7,118 nt of DNA from an uncultured Oscillibacter sp. (GTDB lineage Bacteria; Bacillota; Clostridia; Oscillospirales; Oscillospiraceae): assembly GCA_910587875.1 (NCBI GenBank), contig CAJUOD010000139.1, positions 1 through 7,118 on the forward strand, in the 5' to 3' direction. Positions 1 through 5,805 of the stretch are shown piece by piece. The notes under the pieces are model-generated. The model was not told the origin of the DNA, made no database searches, and worked only from the letters and a program-made list of their open reading frames with translations. The translations under genes were made by a program, and so were the position numbers. Each line of letters opens with the position of its first letter. Position 1 is the stretch's first letter.

Positions 1-460
1 CGCCCACGACCTTCAGCTGCTCGATGGCGGCGGGGCGGTACACGTCGCAGGCGGCAAGCAGCGGCCGCTTCTGGTACTGCTTGCGCATGAGCCCGCCCAG
101 CTTGGCGGTGGTGGTGGTCTTGCCCGCGCCCTGGAGACCCACCATCATGACCACCGTGGGGCCGGAGTTGGCCATGGTGATCCGGGCGTTGGCCCCGCCC
201 ATGAGGTTTGTCAGCTCCTCATTGACGATTTTCACCACCTGCTGGGCCGGGGTGAGGCTGTCCAGCACATCGGAGCCCACGGCCCGCTCCGTGACGGAGG
301 CCACAAACTCCTTGACCACCTTATAGCTGACGTCGGCCTCCAGAAGGGCCAAGCGGACCTCCCGCATGGCCTCCCGGACGTCGTTTTCCGTCAGGCGGCC
401 CTTGCCCCGGAGGCGCTTAAAGGCGGCGTTCAGTTTTTCGGTCAATCCTTCAAATGCCAT
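1..460 (-). CDS. ffh: Signal recognition particle protein Ffh (SRP54), N-terminal part, runs off left edge
   Basis: Ffh is the GTPase of the bacterial signal recognition particle. It binds signal sequences of nascent membrane and secreted proteins together with 4.5S/6S RNA and hands ribosomes to FtsY at the membrane. The visible 153 residues, read from ATG at 458-460, hold the helical N domain (about residues 1-88, starting MAFEGLTEKLNAAFKRL) and the start of the G domain. The P-loop GLQGAGKTTTTAKL lies at about 108-121, and the conserved DVYRPAAIEQL segment, equivalent to DTFRAAA of other Ffh proteins, at about 139-149. The rest of the GTPase and the methionine-rich M domain lie outside the window. 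The start is supported by AAAGGAA (468-474, minus strand) 7 nt upstream. Only 4 nt separate the ylxM stop from this ATG, and the ribosome binding site lies inside the end of ylxM, so the two genes are very likely co-transcribed and translationally coupled. Identification is firm. Confidence 0.97.
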   Translation of the reverse strand, partial: MAFEGLTEKLNAAFKRLRGKGRLTENDVREAMREVRLALLEADVSYKVVKEFVASVTERAVGSDVLDSLTPAQQVVKIVNEELTNLMGGANARITMANSGPTVVMMVGLQGAGKTTTTAKLGGLMRKQYQKRPLLAACDVYRPAAIEQLKVVG

Positions 461-464
461 AAGC

Positions 465-830
465 TCATTCCTTTAAGGCGGCGGCCTCCCGGCGGATGGT
501 ATCCGCCAGCTCCGTCAGGCGCCGGTCCTCGTAATAGCGGTAGTTCAAAGTCGATATCTCTTCGGCGGCGGCGGCGATGGCGTCCACGTGGGCGCTCCGG
601 GTCAGGAAGCGCTTGATGATGCCCGTCTTGTCCTCCACCTCCTGCATGGCGGCCTCGGCCCGGACAATCACATCCCGGACGCCCTGGCGGGAGATGCCCG
701 CGTTCTCGGCGATCTCAGCCAGGGAGAGGTCTTCATTATAATAGAGGTCGAAGAACTCCCTCTGGCGCTCCGTGAGGAGCTCCCCATAGAAATCGTAGAG
801 CATGGTCATGCGATAGGTCTGGTTCTTCAT
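465..830 (-). CDS. ylxM: YlxM/p13-like putative SRP-associated DNA-binding protein
   Basis: The protein has 121 residues from the ATG at 828-830 and belongs to the YlxM/p13 family, small helical proteins encoded next to ffh in Firmicutes and mollicutes. In streptococci YlxM associates with SRP components and modulates Ffh GTPase activity; that is family knowledge, not visible here. Seen in the sequence are the typical opening (MTMLYDFYGELLTERQREFF, about residues 8-27) and a sigma-70 region 4-like helix-turn-helix (about 34-58, around LSLAEIAENAGISRQGVRD), followed by a charged helical tail. The length is close to the usual 105-120. An upstream in-frame ATG at 858-860 would add ten residues but has no ribosome binding site. 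The chosen ATG has GGAAGGGGG at 842-850, though its 11-nt spacing is long. GTG at 831-833 is another possible start. It forms an operon with ffh from its own promoter at 891-919. Confidence 0.93.
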   Translation of the reverse strand: MKNQTYRMTMLYDFYGELLTERQREFFDLYYNEDLSLAEIAENAGISRQGVRDVIVRAEAAMQEVEDKTGIIKRFLTRSAHVDAIAAAAEEISTLNYRYYEDRRLTELADTIRREAAALKE

Positions 831-859
831 CACGGGAAACGCCCCCTTCCGCCGCGTCA

Positions 860-881
860 TGTAAAGCCAAGCCGCTTTACA
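860..881. promoter_or_regulatory. 22-bp perfect palindrome in the ylxM leader (operator or RNA hairpin)
   Basis: The inverted repeat TGTAAAGC-N6-GCTTTACA has 8-bp perfect arms at 860-867 and 874-881. It lies about +4 to +24 relative to the predicted start of the ylxM-ffh transcript, just upstream of the ribosome binding site at 842-850. The position suits a repressor operator. In RNA it would make an 8-bp stem with a 6-nt loop at the very 5' end, which could stabilise the mRNA. There is no T-run after it, so it is not a terminator. Function is inferred; I do not recognise the motif. Confidence 0.5.
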
Positions 882-890
882 ACAGTGCTT

Positions 891-919
891 AGTTTACAGG
901 AAAAGCGGGGAAATGTCAA
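891..919 (-). promoter_or_regulatory. Promoter of the ylxM-ffh operon
   Basis: On the minus strand a perfect -35 box TTGACA (914-919) and a -10 box TAAACT (891-896) are separated by exactly 17 bp. Predicted transcription starts near 884, giving a leader of about 54 nt before the ylxM ATG. This is a sigma-A type promoter. It stands back to back with the antisense-RNA promoter at 939-967, the two -35 boxes being 19 bp apart. Inferred from sequence only. Confidence 0.82.
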
Positions 920-938
920 GGGGGAATTTGCGCGCGGC

Positions 939-967
939 TTGACAAATCCGCAGGGAGCGGTTATACT
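939..967 (+). promoter_or_regulatory. Promoter of the putative antitoxin antisense RNA
   Basis: On the plus strand a perfect -35 box TTGACA (939-944) and a -10 box TATACT (962-967, one mismatch to TATAAT) are separated by exactly 17 bp. Transcription would start near 974. No plus-strand protein gene with a ribosome binding site follows, so the promoter makes sense as that of a small RNA ending at the hairpin terminator 1052-1099. It is closer to consensus than the toxin promoter at 1261-1289, as expected for an unstable antitoxin RNA that must be made in excess. Confidence 0.82.
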
Positions 968-973
968 GAATAT

Positions 974-1098
974 AGAAAAAGCCTCCCGAGGGATTGGGGT
1001 CCCCCAGGAGGCGGGGCGGTGCCGGCAGACGGTTGCCCCCCGTAGAGTTACAAAGAAGTAACCGCTTGCGTGGAGGCAGGGCGGTTACTTCTTTTTAT
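974..1098 (+). ncRNA. Putative type I antitoxin RNA, antisense to the 3' end of the holin-like toxin mRNA
   Basis: The interval runs from the predicted start of the strong plus-strand promoter (939-967) to the T-tract of the hairpin terminator, about 125 nt. It is fully complementary to the 3' part of the minus-strand toxin mRNA: the last four codons, the stop codon and the whole 3' untranslated region. Its 5' end would fold into the complement of the toxin mRNA terminator (stem 981-986/1007-1012) and its 3' end is the 14-bp terminator stem. Overlap at the 3' ends is the known arrangement of RatA with txpA and of SR4 with bsrG in Bacillus subtilis, where pairing triggers mRNA decay by RNase III or changes its translation. 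No open frame in it has a credible ribosome binding site. Ends are predictions, accurate to a few bases at best. Confidence 0.72.
976..1012 (-). terminator. Intrinsic terminator of the toxin mRNA
   Basis: On the minus strand GCCTCC (1012-1007) pairs with GGAGGC (986-981). Inner G and C runs can pair further, and the stem is followed directly by TTTTTCTATATT (980-969). It lies 73 bp beyond the toxin stop codon. The T-tract falls on the predicted start site of the antisense RNA, so the two transcripts share nearly the same boundary. It also prevents toxin transcription from entering the ylxM-ffh operon. Confidence 0.72.
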
Positions 1099-1099
1099 T
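1052..1099 (+). terminator. Hairpin terminator of the antisense RNA, overlapping the toxin stop codon
   Basis: Arms of 14 perfect base pairs lie at 1052-1065 (AAAGAAGTAACCGC) and 1081-1094 (GCGGTTACTTCTTT), with a 15-nt loop, followed on the plus strand by TTATT. The T-rich end is the complement of the Lys-Lys-Lys codons of the minus-strand peptide. Read on the minus strand the same stem has no T-run after it, so it acts as a terminator only for plus-strand transcription. In the toxin mRNA it would form a hairpin holding the stop codon. Confidence 0.7.
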
Positions 1100-1171
1100 G
1101 ACCGCAATAAAGAGGCCGATTATGCCGATGATAACAAGCGTGTACTGAAACAGTTCACTGTATGTAACCAC
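1085..1171 (-). CDS. Putative holin-like type I toxin (Hol-Tox/TxpA-like), 28 residues
   Basis: This is a 28-codon frame from GTG at 1169-1171 to TAA at 1085-1087. It begins (M)VTYSELFQYTL, continues with one hydrophobic helix (about residues 11-24, LVIIGIIGLFIAV) and ends NKKK. A VTYSELF-like start, a single membrane helix, a length near 30 and a lysine tail are the hallmarks of the putative holin-like toxins common in Firmicutes, whose relatives TxpA and BsrG are type I toxins acting at the cell membrane. The start is supported by AAAGGGGGG at 1178-1186, 6 nt upstream. The gene has its own extended -10 promoter (1261-1289), an 83-nt leader able to hide the ribosome binding site, and its own terminator, and an antisense RNA covers its 3' end. 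These features together make a real gene much more likely than a chance frame. Toxicity is inferred, and the family assignment is from memory of the motif. Confidence 0.78.
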   Translation of the reverse strand: MVTYSELFQYTLVIIGIIGLFIAVNKKK

Positions 1172-1176
1172 AAGCA

Positions 1177-1202
1177 GCCCCCCTTTCCGAAGATCAGAGG
1201 GC
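1177..1202 (-). promoter_or_regulatory. Toxin ribosome binding site within a possible sequestering hairpin
   Basis: In the toxin mRNA the Shine-Dalgarno stretch AAAGGGGGG (1178-1186) can pair with GCCCUCU (1202-1196): seven pairs, two of them G-U, with a 12-nt loop. The GTG start is 6 nt downstream of the stretch. A second possible pairing joins GCAGC (1212-1208) with GCUGC (1178-1174), between the ribosome binding site and the start codon. Closed leaders of this kind limit translation in several type I toxin mRNAs. No folding energy was calculated. Confidence 0.5.
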
Positions 1203-1260
1203 AAGAAGCTGCCCCCTGTCCAGGGGCCAACCGTCCACCGTCAATGGCAGCGCCAAAAGC

Positions 1261-1289
1261 ATCATACCACGTTTCGGCAAAAGACGCAA
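1261..1289 (-). promoter_or_regulatory. Promoter of the putative toxin mRNA (extended -10)
   Basis: On the minus strand the -10 box TATGAT (1261-1266) is preceded by TGG, making an extended -10 element. A weak -35 box TTGCGT (1284-1289) lies 17 bp upstream. Transcription would start near 1254, leaving an 83-nt leader and a total toxin mRNA of about 280 nt down to the terminator at 976-1012. The -35 begins only 7 bp after the terminator hairpin of the SLH gene. Confidence 0.68.
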
Positions 1290-1295
1290 GCCGCG

Positions 1296-1329
1296 AAAAG
1301 AGGACCCGCCCAGGGGGCGGGTCCTCTTT
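1296..1329 (-). terminator. Intrinsic terminator of the SLH-domain protein gene
   Basis: A GC-rich stem of 14 perfect base pairs (arms 1297-1310 and 1316-1329, 5-nt loop) ends on the minus strand in TCCTCTTTTCG, 32 bp after the stop codon of the large SLH gene. It is nearly symmetrical, with an A-run on one side and a T-run on the other, so it could also stop plus-strand transcription coming from the antitoxin RNA. Confidence 0.82.
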
Positions 1330-1361
1330 CGTGTGTGGGATTGCTTGAATTTCGCGATGGA

Positions 1362-4300
1362 TTAGTCGTGCGCGTCAGCCCAGGTCAGGTTCGCCTGGAA
1401 CTCGAAGTTGGCTGTAGTGTTGTCGGTAGTCGGCTTAACAACAGTGTAGGTGCAGATGAACTCATCGTCCACAGCCACAGCTCCAGTGGTAGAGTCCTTA
1501 TCAAAGGTCACCTTACCAGCGGCCGCAACCACGTTCTCGGAATCCGCCATCGTGAAGGTGGGGGTCCCAGCCGTGCCGTTTTTGTTGGCCACAACACCGA
1601 ACCCAAGTTCCGCGCCGTTGACCTTCGCCGCGGCCTGGGCTTTCGCCGTCGTGCAGGTCACCGTGATGGTCACCGTATCGGTAAGCTCAATCACGTCGTT
1701 GGCCTGGAGGGTCTTCTGCCCAATCTTCGCCACAACACTAAAGTCGGTGAGGGCGGCGGGAGCCGTGTACACAACGAACGCGGCGTCCTCGTAGGTGGAT
1801 CCGGCAGCAGCAGTCGCAGTCAAGTCAGCAAGCTTGCCCTTGAGGTCCACAACCGTCGTTCCATCCGCCTTGGTCTCGCGGACATTGCCCACGGTCAGCC
1901 CGTCCAGAGCCTTCACATTTGCGGCTCCGCCGGAAACATCAACGTATTTCGGAGTCTCGCCAACCGTGACTTTGATCGCATCGATGTCCGGGGTGAAGCT
2001 GGTGCCGAGGACCGTTCCCTTGGGAGTGGTGTAGCTGTAGGCAATGTCGCCATTGGGCAGCAGCTCCACAGAATCCTCGTTCACATCAACGCCCAGATGC
2101 CGCAGGGCCTCCAGGGCCTGCTTCTCCATGGTCTCGGCGGTGCCGTCGTCCAGGAAGATCAGATCGCCGATCTCATCCAGGTCCTGGTCCTCTAGGCCAG
2201 CCACAACCGTGATGGCATCCGCAGGCATCTCGCTGTAGGTGAAGGTGCCGTCGTCTTCCTCGAAGGTGAAGGTGTAGGTCGCAGCGACGTTCGCCTCGGA
2301 GGTCACGGTCACAGCCAGGGTATTGGTATCAGCCGGGGCTCCGGTGACGGTCAGTTCGGTGTTGTCCGCATTCGCAGTGACAGCGAAGGTTCCGCCGGAC
2401 GCAGTCGCGGTGGTGATGGTCGCTCCCTCGCTGGCCTCCAGGTTGATCTTGGCAACAGCCGCAAGCTCCGCAGTGGTCAGCCTGACAGTGCCGCCGTTCG
2501 TCCAGGAGTCATCGATTCCCTCGATGGTCAGGGTCACATCTTTTCCGGTCTTGGCCGGGACAGTCGCCTCGGCGGCTACCTCATCGGTGATGACCACCAG
2601 GGCGGCCTCGCGGAAGTTGCCGTTTCCGGTCTTGTCGTTGACAATCAGCTGCAGCTCCAGGGTCTTCTCGTTCAGAGCCGGATCATTATAGAACGCCACA
2701 TAATTGTCTTCGTTCGCGTCCAGCTTGTTGTCGGCCTCGGAGACCAGCCACTTCAGATCCTTGTAGCTGCTGATCTCGCGGGTGGCCCGCTTGGCAGCCT
2801 CAGAACGCAGGTCGGCAAACTTGGCGTTGTAAATCCGGATGACGCCCTTATCTCCGCCAAACTCGGCAAGGCCGTCGTCGCGGGTATCGGACATGATCTC
2901 GGGGGCGGGAGTCGTGCCGGAGCCGCTGCCCTTGACGTGGGCAATCTCGGCCAGGCGGACGAAGCCCTTGTCCTTGTTCACCATCTGGAACAGCTCGGCC
3001 TGGAAGGTAGAAGCCGGGCGGCCGGTGAAGTTGTTGTGCTCGCGGAGGTCATAGCACTTCTCAGAGCCGCTGTAGTTCTCGATCTCCTTCTCGGAGTAGG
3101 AGACGAAGGTGTTTTCGGCCACATAGTCGTCGGAGACGATTTCAATCTTGTCGTTGAAGTAGCCGTCGGGGCCCAGCATGACGACGGTGTAGTGGTACAC
3201 CATGGTGCCGTCGGACAGCTTGGTGGCTCCGCCCTTCTGATCGCGGATGTACATCAGGTTGGTCGCCGTCGCGTCGTTGGACTCGCTCTTGATGACAACA
3301 ACCTTGACCTGGTTTCCGACCCAGTTGTCGGCGGCCTCAGAGGTGTAGCCGACCTGGGCATGGGTGTAGTAGCTGGCATTGCTGGTGGGATAGCCCGCAG
3401 CGTCGCCCTCGTCGGTGCGGTCATAGAAGTCCTTCAGCTCCTCAGCGGTGGCTTCCTGAACGCCCTTCTTGATTTCAACAGCCTCGACCTCGCCGGAGCC
3501 GTCGCTCTCATAGGTGACATAGACAAACTTGATTCCGGTGCTGTCCACATAGACCTTCTGGTGCGCCTCGTTCTTGGTGCCGGGCTGGCTCACCAGGGGG
3601 ATGCGGACGTCGCTCTTCTCAATCCGATCGTTGCTGTAGGCTTCCACAGCCTCAATATCCACACCGGCCACTTTGTTCTTGCCCTGCTCGGTGAGGATGT
3701 CCCACTCAGCGTTGCCCTTGGTGGTGCTCACATAGCGGACCAGGTCGCCGGGGGCGTAGCCCTTGGTGTAGGCGCCGTTCGCCCAGTGGTTGCGGAAGTT
3801 GCCCAGGTTCAGCTCCAGCTTCTCGCCGCTGGTGTCCCAGCCCTCGACCATGGTGACCAGGTGGCGATCCACCACGTCCTCATAGTAACGGCCGATGACC
3901 ATCCAGCCGTCGGTGCTTCCGACGTCCTCAGCCTTCAGGGCGTTTCCGTTCTTGTCCAGGTACAGGGTCACGTCCTTGCGGGTCATCTTGACGGCCTCTC
4001 CGTCGATGTCACGCAGGTCGCGGCTCCACAGGGCGATGGGATAAGCGGTTCCGCCCACGGTGACGCTGACGGGATCCTTATCGAGGGAGGTCAGGGTGCC
4101 GTAGGTCTCCACGGCGGTCAGGGCGCCCTTGACGGTCTCGGGGACATAGGCCGCAGACACGTCATACTTGATGGTGGAGGCGGGAGTGGAATCCTGAGCC
4201 ACGGGGATCACGGCGACAACGTCGCCCTCCTCCAGCTCGGACAGCACGCTGTAAGCGCTGTCTTCCGCTTTCACATCGTCCACAGAGGGCACATTCAGGG

Positions 4301-5633
4301 GCTTCATGTTGTAGGCGTTGTTGCTGATACTGTCCGCATCGTCATCGTCCTCGCGCAGGAGGGAGACATAGTCGCTGCCAATGCGGCGGACTTCCATCAG
4401 CTGGGTCTGGACAACCACAACGTCGGTGATGAAGTCGGCGTCATCCTCGGAGACATAGACTTCCACCACGGTTCCGTTGTCCGTCAGGTCGCAGATATTG
4501 GAAACCTTGGCTTTTACTCCGTCAGCAATATCGTCGCTGTAGGTCTGGGGGAGAGCGGGAGCAGCCTGCCATTCGCCCTCATCGCCCCGCGCTTTGTCCA
4601 GTTCATACTTCACACCGTTGACCCAGAAGGCAGTGTAGGCAGAACCGTTGTCGGTCTCCAGATCATAGCCGCCCAGGCCGGTAGCCCGGTTTTTCACGGC
4701 GTCGGTCTTGTCCACATGGGCCATCTGCTTGTCGAAGACAAAGTCGGCCTCAATGGGGAAGGTTCCGATGGTGACCTTCTTGTAGGACCACTCGTTGGAG
4801 GGACGGCCGAAGCTGTCGCGAGCGGTTCTGTGCTCGTCGTTCAGGCGCAGATCCTTGAAGTGCTCCTCGCCGAACTCCACGGTGTAGTGATCGTCCTTGG
4901 CATTTCCTTCGGAATCAGCCTTCCGGTTCAGGATGTTCTGAGCATAGGCCTGGTTGCTGGTCACATAAGTACGGGTCTGAGCGCCCACAACGGAGGCCTC
5001 GCCCGCGGTGATGTTGAAGCCGCCGGTGTACTCCACCATAGTGGCCTTCAGGGTGTTCAGGGCCAGCTGGCAGGCTTCCTCACGGTTGACGGCGTCAGCG
5101 CCCTGGAAGCTCAGGCGGTTGAACAGGCCGGCGGCGTTGCCCAGACGGGCCACGTTCATGGTCCAGCCGGTGCCGGTGAAGCCCTCGAGGTCGCTCTTAT
5201 AGCCCAGAGCGCCCAGGAGCATCTTGGCGAAGGCATAGCCGGTCAGGGGGTTGGCGGGCTTGAAGGTGCCGTCGCCGTATCCGCTGATGTATCCGGCCGT
5301 CTTGCAGTAGCCGATGACGCCCGCGAAGGTGTGGCCCGCGGGAACGTCGGGATAGGGGCTCGCGTTGTTAGGCAGAGCAGAGGCAGCCTCGGGGCCGATC
5401 ATCAGGGAGACGATGATCTTGGCGGCCGCGCCGCGGGTCAGCTCCGTCTCGGGACGGAAGGAACCGTCCTCATAGCCGGTGATGATGCCAATCCGGTTCA
5501 GGACGGCAACAGCTTCCTCGTACTGGATCTCATCCTTATCGGAGAGGTCCTTGTACTCGGTGGCCCCAGCGCTGATGGTGACCAGAGACATGGCCATAAC
5601 CAGTGCGAGGACCAGGGATAAGAACTTCTTCAT
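1362..5633 (-). CDS. Large secreted SLH-domain cell-surface protein, 1423 residues
   Basis: This is a secreted protein expected to sit non-covalently in the cell wall. Residues 1-24 form a signal peptide (MKKFLSLVLALVMAMS..., likely cleavage after AGA). SLH modules follow: one at about 25-80 (GYEDGSFRPETELTRGAAA), a second at about 95-146 (GYGDGTFKPANPLTGYAFA) and a degenerate third at about 150-200 (VNREEACQLAL). SLH modules bind pyruvylated wall polysaccharide in known family members; the TRAE-type motif here is altered (TRGA, TGYA, NREE). Residues 210-1000 match no domain I recognise; they are acidic, rich in Asp, Val, Tyr and Thr, with a DDDD run near 429-432. Residues 1020-1127 look like an Ig-like beta-sandwich, and 1130-1423 is another Thr/Ala/Val-rich beta region. 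There is no LPxTG anchor or membrane helix at the C-terminus. The start is set by AAAGGAGG 7 nt upstream; a longer frame starting at 5786 has no such signal and would bury the signal peptide. The substrate or structural role is unknown. Confidence 0.93.
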   Translation of the reverse strand: MKKFLSLVLALVMAMSLVTISAGATEYKDLSDKDEIQYEEAVAVLNRIGIITGYEDGSFRPETELTRGAAAKIIVSLMIGPEAASALPNNASPYPDVPAGHTFAGVIGYCKTAGYISGYGDGTFKPANPLTGYAFAKMLLGALGYKSDLEGFTGTGWTMNVARLGNAAGLFNRLSFQGADAVNREEACQLALNTLKATMVEYTGGFNITAGEASVVGAQTRTYVTSNQAYAQNILNRKADSEGNAKDDHYTVEFGEEHFKDLRLNDEHRTARDSFGRPSNEWSYKKVTIGTFPIEADFVFDKQMAHVDKTDAVKNRATGLGGYDLETDNGSAYTAFWVNGVKYELDKARGDEGEWQAAPALPQTYSDDIADGVKAKVSNICDLTDNGTVVEVYVSEDDADFITDVVVVQTQLMEVRRIGSDYVSLLREDDDDADSISNNAYNMKPLNVPSVDDVKAEDSAYSVLSELEEGDVVAVIPVAQDSTPASTIKYDVSAAYVPETVKGALTAVETYGTLTSLDKDPVSVTVGGTAYPIALWSRDLRDIDGEAVKMTRKDVTLYLDKNGNALKAEDVGSTDGWMVIGRYYEDVVDRHLVTMVEGWDTSGEKLELNLGNFRNHWANGAYTKGYAPGDLVRYVSTTKGNAEWDILTEQGKNKVAGVDIEAVEAYSNDRIEKSDVRIPLVSQPGTKNEAHQKVYVDSTGIKFVYVTYESDGSGEVEAVEIKKGVQEATAEELKDFYDRTDEGDAAGYPTSNASYYTHAQVGYTSEAADNWVGNQVKVVVIKSESNDATATNLMYIRDQKGGATKLSDGTMVYHYTVVMLGPDGYFNDKIEIVSDDYVAENTFVSYSEKEIENYSGSEKCYDLREHNNFTGRPASTFQAELFQMVNKDKGFVRLAEIAHVKGSGSGTTPAPEIMSDTRDDGLAEFGGDKGVIRIYNAKFADLRSEAAKRATREISSYKDLKWLVSEADNKLDANEDNYVAFYNDPALNEKTLELQLIVNDKTGNGNFREAALVVITDEVAAEATVPAKTGKDVTLTIEGIDDSWTNGGTVRLTTAELAAVAKINLEASEGATITTATASGGTFAVTANADNTELTVTGAPADTNTLAVTVTSEANVAATYTFTFEEDDGTFTYSEMPADAITVVAGLEDQDLDEIGDLIFLDDGTAETMEKQALEALRHLGVDVNEDSVELLPNGDIAYSYTTPKGTVLGTSFTPDIDAIKVTVGETPKYVDVSGGAANVKALDGLTVGNVRETKADGTTVVDLKGKLADLTATAAAGSTYEDAAFVVYTAPAALTDFSVVAKIGQKTLQANDVIELTDTVTITVTCTTAKAQAAAKVNGAELGFGVVANKNGTAGTPTFTMADSENVVAAAGKVTFDKDSTTGAVAVDDEFICTYTVVKPTTDNTTANFEFQANLTWADAHD

Positions 5634-5640
5634 GGAATTT

Positions 5641-5649
5641 CCTCCTTTG
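5641..5649 (-). promoter_or_regulatory. Ribosome binding site fixing the SLH protein start
   Basis: On the minus strand CAAAGGAGG ends 7 nt before ATG 5631-5633. This is a nearly perfect Shine-Dalgarno sequence, and the encoded protein then begins with a textbook signal peptide. It rules out the 51-residue N-terminal extension allowed by the open frame. Confidence 0.9.
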
Positions 5650-5776
5650 ATTTCAGGCGGGAAGTTCACCGCCGTTATTCGCGGTCCGGGACGCGTCGGC
5701 TTTTCCGGCGCACATACAGTGGCTAGCCGTTCCCGTATCTGCACCGGGACTGCCGCCTCATCCGTGCCGCATGATG

Positions 5777-5805
5777 AATATAGCACAGGGATTTTTGAAA
5801 ATCAA
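5777..5805 (-). promoter_or_regulatory. Promoter of the SLH-domain protein gene
   Basis: On the minus strand the -35 box TTGATT (5800-5805) and the -10 box TATATT (5777-5782) are 17 bp apart in AT-rich DNA. Transcription would start near 5770. The AT-rich stretch upstream may add an UP-element effect, fitting an abundantly made surface protein. Inferred from sequence. Confidence 0.72.

Noticed and set aside
831..860. Ten-residue N-terminal extension of YlxM
   Set aside because: The upstream ATG lies at the edge of the palindrome without a Shine-Dalgarno sequence, while the internal ATG follows GGAAGGGGG and fits the family's usual start.
588..1061. Open frame of 157 codons on the plus strand across ylxM and its promoter
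   Set aside because: It runs through the opposite strand of ylxM, both promoters and the toxin terminator, and has no ribosome binding site.
1052..1094. The 14-bp stem as terminator of the toxin mRNA
   Set aside because: On the minus strand no T-run follows the stem. The stem at 981-1012 with TTTTTCT after it is the better terminator in that direction.
1070..1348. Open frame of 92 codons on the plus strand across the toxin locus
   Set aside because: It starts inside the antisense-RNA terminator loop and passes through two terminators, and its sequence has no protein-like features. The minus-strand 28-residue peptide explains the region better.
1335..2195. Open frame of 286 codons on the plus strand
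   Set aside because: Antisense shadow of the C-terminal part of the SLH gene, with no start signals or recognisable domain.
2937..5621. Open frame of 894 codons on the plus strand opposite the SLH gene
   Set aside because: It lies fully antisense to a gene with a signal peptide, SLH modules and a strong ribosome binding site. Its product is a low-complexity Gly/Val/His/Leu-rich chain with no domain, and it has no ribosome binding site. It arises from the few antisense stops in GC-rich codons.
5634..5786. N-terminal extension of the SLH protein by 51 residues
   Set aside because: The extension would start within the -10 region of the predicted promoter, lacks a ribosome binding site and would place residues before a clear signal peptide.
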